Source: Oscillospiraceae bacterium | GTDB lineage: Bacteria > Bacillota > Clostridia > Oscillospirales > Ruminococcaceae | DNA: 27,924 nucleotides | Reading direction: 5' to 3' | Assembly (NCBI GenBank): GCA_900768995.1 | Contig: CAAGEZ010000028.1 | Span: 1 to 27,924 of the forward strand | Shown: in pieces, positions 14,176 through 21,717 of the stretch | Layout: every line of letters starts with the position of its first letter | Numbering within the stretch: position 1 is the stretch's first letter | The notes under the pieces: generated by a model | The model's input: the letters and a program-made list of their open reading frames with translations, nothing else | Told to the model about the DNA's origin: nothing | Database searches by the model: none | Translations under genes and position numbers: made by a program

Positions 14176-14514
14176 ATGAACGAAAAAAGAGCGGCAGCGA
14201 TACATCGGATAAATTATCTTACTTCCGAGACCGACAGGATATATCATCAGGCATCGTCAAAGCTTGGTATAGCAAACAGCATTTCAATAGTCCTCTACAC
14301 AATTTACGATATGGGTGAACCCTGCCTGCTCAGCGATATTTACAAATGCTCTTTCATCAGCAAGCAGACTGTCAATTCCGCTGTCCGCAGTCTTGAAGCC
14401 GATGGCATTCTCTATCTTGAACAGCACAACGGCAGGTCAAAGAAGATCATGCTCACCGAAAAAGGGAGAGAGCTGACGGAAAAACTGCCGCAAGGCTGTA
14501 TCTTGCGGAGATAA
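14176..14514 (+). CDS. MarR-family repressor, frameshifted near its C terminus
   Basis: Translation from ATG 14176 gives 112 residues with an N-terminal helix and the MarR winged helix (CLLSDIYKCSFISKQTVNSA as recognition region, RSKKIMLTEKGRELT as wing). Shifting to the -1 frame after the A5 run at 14480-14484 restores a normal ending (TAARLYLAEINAFEEWSDEE and on) with stop at 14610-14612, giving 145 residues, the usual MarR length. The dimerisation helices are therefore altered in the sequence as given. The restored stop overlaps the MATE start (TAATG). Upstream in-frame ATGs to 13912 are before the promoter and cannot be used. GGGGTGAT lies before the start. Pairing with MATE resembles MepR/MepA, where MepR represses the exporter. 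Confidence 0.85.
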   Translation: MNEKRAAAIHRINYLTSETDRIYHQASSKLGIANSISIVLYTIYDMGEPCLLSDIYKCSFISKQTVNSAVRSLEADGILYLEQHNGRSKKIMLTEKGRELTEKLPQGCILRR

Positions 14515-14611
14515 ATGCCTTTGAGGAGTGGTCTGATGAAGAGGTCGAGACCTACATCGGGCTTATGAAAAAATATGCGGAATGCCTGAGAAAACAGGTG
14601 GAGAAATTATA

Positions 14612-15958
14612 ATGGGAGAGAAAATGGAGATAAAGCTTTCGGATCATTTTACCTTTAAAAGGCTGCTGAAATTCACGCTGCCCTCTATAGCAATGATGAT
14701 ATTCACGTCAATTTACAGCGTGGTTGACGGATTTTTCGTTTCAAACTTTGCGGGAGATATCCCGTTCAAGGCGGTAAATCTTATAATGCCGTTCCTGATG
14801 ATAATGGCAACGGTGGGATTTATGTTCGGCACAGGCGGCACGGCTATCGTCGCAAAAACTCTCGGCGAGGGTGACAGCGAAAAAGCAAACAGGTATTTTT
14901 CGCTTTTTGTATATGTTACATTTTCCCTTGGCGTTATTTTTTCGATAATCGGAATAACCTTTATCCGCCCCATTGCGTCGGCGCTGGGAGCGGAGGGGGA
15001 GATACTCGAAAACTGCGTTATATATGCACGCATAGTGCTTATGGCACTGCCATTTGTGGTGCTCCAGTATCTGTTCCAGAGCTTCTTTGTGGCGGCGGCA
15101 AAGCCCCGTCTGGGACTGGCGGTAATAATTGCTGCGGGCGTTACAAATATGGTTCTCGATGCGGTTCTTGTCACAACATTCCCTCAGGAACACAAGCTTG
15201 CAGGTGCTGCGATAGCAACGGCAACAGCTCAGTTCATCGGCGGCACAGTTCCTCTTATATACTTTTTCAGAAAAAATTCAAGTATACTTAGGCTTGGCAA
15301 AACAAGCTTTGATATGAAAGCTATACTCAAAGCCTGCACGAACGGTTCTTCCGAATTTATGAGCAACGTTTCAATGAGCGTTGTGGGAATGCTCTACAAC
15401 AAGCAGCTTCTCAGATTTGCAGGCGATGACGGAATTGCAGCATACGGCGTTATGATGTACATCAGTATGATATTTTCAGCAGCATTCGTTGGCTACACTA
15501 TTGGCACAGCACCCGTTATCAGCTACAACAGCGGTGCGGGAAATCACAGCGAGCTTAAAGGCATTCTCCAAAAGAGCCTGCGGATAATCGGTACATTCGG
15601 CATATGTATGTTCGCAGCGGCACAGCTTCTTGCCGCACCTCTATCAAAAATATTCGTGGGCTATAGCGAGAGCCTTACGGAAATGACCACCCACGGTTTT
15701 CACATTTTTGCAGCAGCATTTCCCTTTATGGGCTTTGCCATATTCAGCTCGGGATTTTTCACAGCCCTCAATGACGGTCTTACCTCAGCTCTGATATCAT
15801 TCCTCAGAACGCTGATATTTCAGGCGGGGGCAGTGCTTCTTCTCCCGCTCATATTCGGCATTGACGGCATATGGATATCCATTGCGGCGGCGGAAGTTAT
15901 GGCAGTGGTATTCTCAACGATTTTCCTTATCTGCAAGAGGAAAAAATACAATTACTGA
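14612..15958 (+). CDS. MATE-family multidrug efflux transporter (MepA-like)
   Basis: A 448-residue transporter with about 12 membrane spans in two homologous halves. N-terminal features such as FTLPSIAMMIFTSIYSVVDG, GTGGTAIVAKTLGEGD and the ALPFVVLQYLFQSFFVAAAK segment are typical of MATE proteins of the MepA group, which export cationic drugs using Na+ or H+. The frame is open to ATG 14582, but ATG 14612 has GGTGGAG 8 bases upstream and overlaps the MarR stop, so it is chosen; M5 (14624) is an alternative. It shares the MarR promoter and is followed by a strong terminator. Confidence 0.92.
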   Translation: MGEKMEIKLSDHFTFKRLLKFTLPSIAMMIFTSIYSVVDGFFVSNFAGDIPFKAVNLIMPFLMIMATVGFMFGTGGTAIVAKTLGEGDSEKANRYFSLFVYVTFSLGVIFSIIGITFIRPIASALGAEGEILENCVIYARIVLMALPFVVLQYLFQSFFVAAAKPRLGLAVIIAAGVTNMVLDAVLVTTFPQEHKLAGAAIATATAQFIGGTVPLIYFFRKNSSILRLGKTSFDMKAILKACTNGSSEFMSNVSMSVVGMLYNKQLLRFAGDDGIAAYGVMMYISMIFSAAFVGYTIGTAPVISYNSGAGNHSELKGILQKSLRIIGTFGICMFAAAQLLAAPLSKIFVGYSESLTEMTTHGFHIFAAAFPFMGFAIFSSGFFTALNDGLTSALISFLRTLIFQAGAVLLLPLIFGIDGIWISIAAAEVMAVVFSTIFLICKRKKYNY

Positions 15959-15966
15959 TAAATCAA

Positions 15967-16012
15967 AAAATCTTCGCACAGCCTTTTTTGCGGACTGTGC
16001 GAAGATTTTTTG
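15967..16012 (+). terminator. Terminator after the MATE gene, probably bidirectional
   Basis: AATCTTCGCACAG pairs with CTGTGCGAAGATT around a loop of about 13 bases, followed by TTTTTG. The A run on the other side lets it also serve the convergent spoVT gene. Confidence 0.85.
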
Positions 16013-16030
16013 TATTATTTTTTATCAGCG

Positions 16031-16579
16031 TTATTCCTCTATCTGCTTGCCGAGGAACTGTGCCGCCGCCTGAATAAGATTTTTCTGCACCTCGGTGGCA
16101 GTTGCGTCCTCATCGGCACTGGGAGCAAGGAATGCTACAGCACCTGTGACATCACCCGATGACAGAATGGGTGTGCAGGCAATTGCGGGGCGGTCAATGC
16201 CTTCAACGGGAAATACCTTTGCGTCCTCATCGGAAGAGTAAATGTAATTCCTGCGGTGTTCGAGAAATTCTTCAAGCCCCTGTGACACACGGCGCTCGCT
16301 GAACTCCTTTTTGCCGACTCCCGCCACTGCCACAACGTGGTCACGGTCAAATACCACTGTGGGGCAGTTTGCAAGCCGTGTCATTACTTCAGCCACCTGC
16401 GACGCCGACTGAGACATTTCGTTTATTGCGGAATATTTCTTGAAAATTACTTCGCCGTCCGAGCTTGTGTATATCTCTAAGGGGTCGCCTTCACGGATAC
16501 GCATAGTCCTTCTTATCTCTTTGGGAATAACGACTCTGCCAAGATCGTCGATTCTCCTGACAATACCTGTTGCTTTCAT
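16031..16579 (-). CDS. spoVT: Stage V sporulation protein T, transcriptional regulator
   Basis: A 182-residue regulator. The N-terminal AbrB swapped-hairpin DNA-binding domain (MKATGIVRRIDDLGRVVIPK, EIRRTMRIREGDPLEIYTSS) is followed by a C-terminal GAF-like domain (about 60-180; FDRDHVVAVAGVGKKEF, RPAIACTPILSSGDVTGAVA). SpoVT acts in the forespore with sigma-G to tune late sporulation and germination genes. The frame is open to 16609, but AAAGGA 9 bases before ATG 16579 and the family N terminus fix the start. No recognised sigma-G promoter was found upstream. A short hairpin AAGTCCTCACAGGACTT lies at 16608-16624. The gene is widespread in Clostridia, including lineages not known to sporulate, so it does not by itself prove spore formation. 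Confidence 0.93.
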   Translation of the reverse strand: MKATGIVRRIDDLGRVVIPKEIRRTMRIREGDPLEIYTSSDGEVIFKKYSAINEMSQSASQVAEVMTRLANCPTVVFDRDHVVAVAGVGKKEFSERRVSQGLEEFLEHRRNYIYSSDEDAKVFPVEGIDRPAIACTPILSSGDVTGAVAFLAPSADEDATATEVQKNLIQAAAQFLGKQIEE

Positions 16580-16777
16580 TGTTTTCGTTCCTTTCACGTA
16601 TAAATTCAAGTCCTCACAGGACTTTGCTGAACATTTTTGTTTGCCTTACTATTTTTTCATTTTTGCGGTGGATTATTCATCTATATATTTTTGTTACAAT
16701 TTGCAGGTAATGCAATTTTGAAATGCTCCCCTTTTGTTAGACAATGTGGTATAATGAAAATATACCAATAATGAAAC

Positions 16778-17687
16778 TATAGCAACGCAAACACATGATG
16801 CAAAGGAAATAGCGGAATGCTTTTCCGTAAATACCAGTACCGTATATCGTCTGGAGAAAATAATGAGAGAAACCGGTTCGGTTGAAACAAGAGTTTCTCA
16901 ACGAGGACGCAAGTGCTCTCTCAAGCAGACAGATATTAAAAATATTGATGATCTGATAAAATTACAGTCCGATATTACGATTCATGAGATAAATGAAAAA
17001 CTTCAACTGTCTGTATCAGATGAAACAGTTCGTAAAGTGGTTTTGAAACTGTGATATGTTTACAAAAAGAAGTCTCTCTATGCTTCTGAACAGGAGCGTC
17101 CCCGATGTCAAAGCAAAAAGGGAACTATGGAAAAAAAGTTATATCGGAGAACGATGCAAACAAATTGGTATTTCTTGATGAATGCGGTGTTAATACAGAT
17201 ATGACAAGGCATTACGCCAGAGCAAAATCAAATGAACGTGCAGCAGACAGTACACCTGTAAATACGCCTTGCAGTACTACGATTCTGTCATCTGTACGGC
17301 TGAACAGTCAAACCGCTTATACCGTTTATCGCGGAGGAACAACTGCAGAACAATTTGCAGAATACCTGAAAATACCTTATTACCCACATTATCAAAAGAT
17401 GATATCATTGTTATGGACAATATGCGTTCACATCACTCAAAATCGGTAAAAGAGGTATTGAATACATCAGGAATTCAATACCTGTATCTTCCTCCCTACA
17501 GTCCGGATTTTAATCCTATTGAAAAAATGTGGTCAAAGATCAAAGCGTATCTTAGGAAGGTGAAGATCCGTGCTGCAGCCGGGCTTCCCGATGCTATTCA
17601 GAAGGCTTTTTTTACAGTTTGCACATCAGACTGCTCCGGGTGGTTCCGCTCTTGTGGCTGTGTGCGGTAATTTGTTGGAGTGCTATA
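16778..17687 (+). mobile_element. Decayed IS630-family insertion sequence
   Basis: About 910 bp bounded by short inverted ends TATAGCA (16778-16784) and TGCTATA (17681-17687), consistent with a TA target as used by IS630/Tc1-type elements. Inside lies a fragmented IS630 transposase in three frames. The element is shorter than a complete IS630 (about 1.1 kb) and appears to lack the transposase N terminus. It separates spoVT from the glycosidase cluster. Confidence 0.7.
16794..17670 (+). pseudogene. IS630-family transposase, broken
   Basis: Pieces in three frames together match an IS630 transposase. Part one (to 17054) carries the helix-turn-helix (EIAECFSVNTSTVYRL) and linker, and ends at a TGA at 17052 where glycine is expected before YVYKKKS. 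An extra C in the CCCC run near 17101 shifts the frame again. Part two has the first catalytic Asp in LVFLDECGVNTDM (codon 17177). Part three has the second Asp in DDIIVMDN (codon 17416) and the Glu in PDFNPIEKMW (codon 17521), then the natural C terminus and stop. All three DDE residues survive but on different frames, so no active enzyme is made. Confidence 0.88.
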
Positions 17688-17712
17688 ATATGATAATTCA
17701 GAGCATTTAAAT

Positions 17713-19335
17713 TCAAAAGGCAATTTCTTTGAGCTGTATTTTCTCCGAACCGTGATATACAAAATACAGAGTGTGAACTCCGTCGGGGATTTTTACATCA
17801 GATCTGTATTCTGTCCATTCCGCAGAATTTCCGATGCTTATTTCGCCGACCTTTTCACCGTTTTCCTTGAGATATATTTCAAGCATGGGAGCTGTATCTG
17901 CGTGTTTTTCCGTCCGAACTTCGTCCTTATCATCAGAAACGCAGCGTTCATCGATTCTGATAGGACCGCTGTAAACGACTTTGTTTTCGGCGGTTTCTAT
18001 TCTTGCTGTTATCAAAACGGTGTTTACATTTTCAAAGTTGAAATACTTATATCCGATAAGTGTGCCGTCCTCGATCTCGGCAATAAATCTGTCCTCACCG
18101 ATGTTCGTAACATTGGGAAACTCTGTCTGATATACGCTGTTTGAGCCGTGGGGCATATGACCGTTTGTAAGGTTGCAGGCAATTACAGCAGGATAACGGC
18201 AGCCTGATTTTGCTTCAAGAGGGCCGCTGTTAAGTCCGCAGCTTGTGACTTCGACCTGCCTGATAGAGCCGTCCTTATCAATGCTGATCTTTTCCGCACA
18301 AGCCTGTCTGGAGTAATCCGATTTATGTGTAAGACGATGATAGAACACATACCATTGACCGTTTATTTCAATAATACTGCCGTGGGTAGTGCCCGTCATA
18401 TTGGTTTTTTCCTTTACTGTTCTGCCGTTGTATCCCACATCTCCGTTTGACACAACAGTACCACGGAAAACAAAATCCCTGTCAGGATATTTGCTTGTTG
18501 CATAGCAAAGCTCGTGGTTCTGCCATGAGGAATAGATAAAGTAATATGTATCTCCGACCTTTCGCATGGAAGAACCCTCAAAAAACGGGTGAGCTTCAAA
18601 GCTTGTGCCCTTGGCCTTGTAGGGAATGATATGATGAGGAGCTTCCTTTACGGTCAGCATATCATCTTCAAGGACTGCCATAACAGCACCGTTTATGCTG
18701 TCTTTATCGTTTGGATCGCCGCTCGGACAGCTTTCGGGGTGCTTGCGGTATTCCAGTATCTGTTCCCTTGTCTTTCCAAACATACCTGCTTCAATATCAA
18801 GGTATTCGGGATTTGTGTCGAAATCCTCACGTTCTTCATAATCATACTGAGTTCCGTAATAAAGGCGGATAGTGCCGTTGTCATTCATTACTGCAGGGTC
18901 AAAGCAGACATATTTCATCATTACCGAACCGTCGGGATATTTAACGTGTCCGAGATATTCAAAAGGCCCTGCGGGCTTGTCGCTTACAGCAACGCTGATA
19001 GGGCGGCTGTAACCGCCATAGCCATATTCTCCTGCCATACAGTAGTATAAATAATATCTTCCGTCATTTCCGCAGACAACATCGGGGGCATACATATATT
19101 TATACTCGGAATAGTCGGGATCCTGCTCCGCACGGTATGACACTCCCTCGCAGCGCCAGTCAGCAAGATCGTCAATGGGAGCGGAATATACAACATAATC
19201 GTCCATACAAAATGTCCAGCCGCCCTCTCTGTCATGGGAACCGTAGTGATAAACTCTGTCGCCGAATACATGGGGTTCGCCGTCAGGGATATATTCATTA
19301 AGGGGTAAAAACGGATTAAAGGCTTGTTTTTTCAT
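17713..19335 (-). CDS. GH43 glycosidase with C-terminal CBM6-like domain
   Basis: A 540-residue enzyme without a signal peptide, so it acts in the cytoplasm on imported oligosaccharides. The five-bladed GH43 propeller occupies about 1-380: an early acidic residue in NEYIPDGEPHVFGDRVY, the Asp of FDPAVMNDNG for pKa control, and the Glu of SFEAHPFFEGSSM as likely general acid. The last 140 residues end in GVHTLYFVYHGSEKIQLKEI, the signature of a CBM6-type beta-sandwich. Family members are arabinofuranosidases or beta-xylosidases, which suits an arabinoxylan-degrading locus. AAGGAG lies 9 bases before the ATG. It has its own promoter with a 21-bp repeat pair (19408-19470). Confidence 0.9.
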   Translation of the reverse strand: MKKQAFNPFLPLNEYIPDGEPHVFGDRVYHYGSHDREGGWTFCMDDYVVYSAPIDDLADWRCEGVSYRAEQDPDYSEYKYMYAPDVVCGNDGRYYLYYCMAGEYGYGGYSRPISVAVSDKPAGPFEYLGHVKYPDGSVMMKYVCFDPAVMNDNGTIRLYYGTQYDYEEREDFDTNPEYLDIEAGMFGKTREQILEYRKHPESCPSGDPNDKDSINGAVMAVLEDDMLTVKEAPHHIIPYKAKGTSFEAHPFFEGSSMRKVGDTYYFIYSSWQNHELCYATSKYPDRDFVFRGTVVSNGDVGYNGRTVKEKTNMTGTTHGSIIEINGQWYVFYHRLTHKSDYSRQACAEKISIDKDGSIRQVEVTSCGLNSGPLEAKSGCRYPAVIACNLTNGHMPHGSNSVYQTEFPNVTNIGEDRFIAEIEDGTLIGYKYFNFENVNTVLITARIETAENKVVYSGPIRIDERCVSDDKDEVRTEKHADTAPMLEIYLKENGEKVGEISIGNSAEWTEYRSDVKIPDGVHTLYFVYHGSEKIQLKEIAF

Positions 19336-19407
19336 AATATGTTCTCCTTTTTAATACTGTTATTTTCTGCTGTATGATTTTAATATGTATTTTGCTTTTG
19401 TATCATA

Positions 19408-19470
19408 ATTATAGCAGATACCGTATTATTTTTCAATGACTTAAAATACAAAAAGACTGATATATTGTGC
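19408..19470 (-). promoter_or_regulatory. GH43 promoter with an AraC-type half-site pair
   Basis: On the minus strand TTGAAA (19431-19436), 17-bp spacer and TATAAT (19408-19413). Just upstream are two degenerate copies of the 16-bp half-site: GCACAATATATCAGTC (19455-19470) and GTATTTTAAGTCATTG (19434-19449), exactly 21 bp apart. They match the consensus near GCAGGATATGTCAGTG or the -35-overlapping variant at about 12 and 11 of 16 positions. The proximal copy shares TTG with the -35, as at the other two promoters. Confidence 0.65.
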
Positions 19471-19484
19471 TTTGAGGATAAGTT

Positions 19485-19515
19485 CGTGGAGTGTGATATT
19501 TGCTCACGCTCCACG
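19485..19515 (-). terminator. Strong hairpin after the GH5 endoglucanase gene
   Basis: CGTGGAGTGTGA (19485-19496) pairs with TCACGCTCCACG (19504-19515), one G-T pair allowed. It lies 32 bp past the stop of the upstream gene. There is no T run, so it may stabilise the mRNA end or terminate weakly. Confidence 0.5.
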
Positions 19516-19546
19516 ATAATATCGGTTCGGATTAATGATGTTATTA

Positions 19547-20686
19547 TCAGTCAGTCAATGAATCCATAATTGCCTCTAATACCTTGGGCGAATACCAACT
19601 GAGGTTCTTTCGGTCAAAAAGCCCGAAAAGCTCATTGCCTGATGTGTGGTAGCCGTTATCCCACCATACGCATGGGATACCGTACTTTTCCGCTGTACCG
19701 ATATAATATGACGCCCATTTTGCGACCTCTTCTTCGTTGTTGAGATACCAGTCCTTATCAATTATCTTGGTCACGGAGCCGTATTCTGTAATAATAACGG
19801 GAATACCCTTGCTGATAAAGGTATTATTGAGATTTTCAAAAAGAGTGTCTATTTCAGCTGCACAGGAATCATCGAAGTACAGAGCGTTCCAGCTTTCGGT
19901 GGGAGAATCGTATGTGAAACGGTACGGTGTATATGCGTGTATCGAAACACCCACATATTTATCATCCGGAACGGCAAGGTTTTCAATGGCAGCGGGCATA
20001 GCCTGCGCTGCAAATGTAGTTATGAGAAGTGTGCGCTTCTCGTTGTTTCCGCCTGTTGCTCTTACGGTCTTAACAAAAACGTCATTAAGCTGATTAAGGG
20101 CATCTCTGCCTTCCTCTGTGCCGCCGTTCCATTCATTTGTGCCGCCCTTTATACGTGGTTCGTTCATTCCCTCAAAAATAAGGTGGTCGCCGTAATCCGC
20201 AAAATGCTCGGCAATCTGTGTCCAGAGCGTTGATAATTCTGTCTTGACATCATCAAGTCCGTCATACTGCGGTTTCAGCCAGTTGTCCTCATGATGAATG
20301 TTCAGGATAACATACATATCATCTTCGAGGGCATAATCAACGACTTCTTCAACACGGTTTATCCACTGCTCATCTATTATATAGTCGGGGGCATTTCCTA
20401 AATGTCCGTCCCAGGTGGTAGGTATTCTGATAGTATTGAAGCCTGCATTATGTACTTCATCTATCATTTCTTTGGTAGTGGTGGGATTTCCCCAGGCTGT
20501 TTCTCCGCCTTCGGCATCAAGTGTATTTCCGAGATTCCAGCCGGTGTCCATTTCTGCAATAAGTTCGGAAGCGGTCATATCTCTCATTTCTCCGAGAGGA
20601 CGGGTATTCTCTTCTTTTTTTGCATTACATGCTGTCAGCGTCATAGACAAAATAACTGCCGCTGTTAATATTGATGCTTTTTTCAT
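19547..20686 (-). CDS. GH5 endoglucanase-type lipoprotein
   Basis: A 379-residue glycosidase. The signal peptide ends in the lipobox LTAC with Cys20, so it is tethered to the outer face of the membrane. The GH5 barrel follows: GWNLGNTLDAEG (49-60) and GFNTIRIPTTW (82-92) are signatures seen in subfamily 4 type cellulases/xyloglucanases, His131-His132 line the cleft, the acid/base is Glu176 in EGMNEP and the nucleophile is Glu301 in ITEYGS. The frame is open to ATG 20716, but AAAGGA 9 bases before ATG 20686 and the signal peptide set the start. It begins 19 bp after the broken GH5 gene, in the GH51-GH5-GH5 transcript. It probably makes the first cuts in beta-glucan or xyloglucan outside the cell. 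Confidence 0.93.
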   Translation of the reverse strand: MKKASILTAAVILSMTLTACNAKKEENTRPLGEMRDMTASELIAEMDTGWNLGNTLDAEGGETAWGNPTTTKEMIDEVHNAGFNTIRIPTTWDGHLGNAPDYIIDEQWINRVEEVVDYALEDDMYVILNIHHEDNWLKPQYDGLDDVKTELSTLWTQIAEHFADYGDHLIFEGMNEPRIKGGTNEWNGGTEEGRDALNQLNDVFVKTVRATGGNNEKRTLLITTFAAQAMPAAIENLAVPDDKYVGVSIHAYTPYRFTYDSPTESWNALYFDDSCAAEIDTLFENLNNTFISKGIPVIITEYGSVTKIIDKDWYLNNEEEVAKWASYYIGTAEKYGIPCVWWDNGYHTSGNELFGLFDRKNLSWYSPKVLEAIMDSLTD

Positions 20687-20705
20687 ATTATCTTTTCCTT
20701 TCAAA

Positions 20706-21716
20706 TCAAAGGGCATTAACTATTCTTTCAATACAGGGAGCATAGTGACTGCCGCTTATTCCGAAATCAATGCCTTTGTAAGTCCACGCAGCTCTTCCTA
20801 CGCCGTATTTTTCAAATATGCTGTGGATATCCTCAAACCATATTGCCGTGTCACTTACGACTGCTCGGTCGATAACGCCGTATTCTCCGCAGTAAAGAGG
20901 GACATCGGCTTTTTCTGCGGCGGTTACCGCTTCCGAAATAAGCTTATCCATAAATTCCGCCCCCATTTTATCGGAATTTTTAAGTCCCGAACCAAAGCAG
21001 CTTATTTCTTCGGAAGCTTTGCGATAGCTTTCAATCGTATCGGGATAACGCATTGATCTGTCAGCAATAAGAGGCTGCCATGGTGCAAGCTGATGAGTAA
21101 AAAGAAATGGTTCATAAAAATGAAAGTTATATACGATGTTATTATCTTCGGGAATGTCAAGAAGCTCAAGGGTATGAACGCTGTTTCACTGTGTTCCTCC
21201 GAAGATTATTTTTTTATCAGGAGCAAGTGGACGGATAGCCGAAAGCAATTTTGAGATAAGAGCATTCCATTTACGGCTGTCGATCTTCGATACTTCATTT
21301 AGCGGCTCAAAAACAACATTGCCATTCTTTCCGTAACGTGCGGCAATATTTGTCCAAAGTGAAATAAATCGTTCCTGTAGTTCGGGACTGTCGAACATAA
21401 CATTATTTTCTGCGGTATCGTCAAAGGCAAAGCCCTTGGTTTTGTGCAGATCAATTATCACATTAAGCCCGTATTTTTCGCACCATTCAATGCAGTCATC
21501 AATGTGCTTATAACCGTTTGGAAGAACACGGCCATCTTCGTCCTCAATAACATTGTAGTCAACGGGCAGACGGACGTGGTCAAGCCCCCATTCGGATATG
21601 GTTTTTATATCATTTTCGGTGATAAAACTGCTGTAATGCCTTTCGGAATATTCGGCACACTGGGAAAGCCAGCCGCCAAGATTTATTCCGCGCATATATC
21701 CTTCAAATCTCTTCAT
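20706..21716 (-). pseudogene. GH5-family glycosidase interrupted by one in-frame TGA
   Basis: One reading frame of 336 codons is cut by a single TGA at 21186-21188 (codon 177). Before it, residues 1-176 hold the N-terminal half of a GH5 barrel (GINLGGWLSQ, DHVRLPVDY, acid/base Glu141 in FEPLNE). After it the same frame continues without a break (NSVHTLELLDIPEDNNIVYN) to the nucleophile Glu278 in YCGEYGV and WTYKGIDFG near the end. TGG (Trp) is the natural codon after GGTQ, so one G-to-A change explains the stop. No signal peptide is seen, suggesting an intracellular enzyme. It starts one base after the GH51 stop, with AGAGG about 9 bases upstream. Sequencing error, recent inactivation or readthrough are all possible. 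Confidence 0.88.
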
Positions 21717-21717
21717 A

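Noticed and set aside
14476..14490. Programmed -1 frameshift in the MarR gene
   Set aside because: The GAAAAAC sequence does not form a standard X-XXY-YYZ slippery heptamer in the zero frame and no clear downstream stimulator was seen; an indel is simpler, though low-level slippage cannot be excluded.
21186..21188. TGA as a selenocysteine codon in GH5
   Set aside because: The position is better explained by Trp (TGG), no SECIS-like hairpin was recognised just downstream, and GH5 enzymes are not known selenoproteins.
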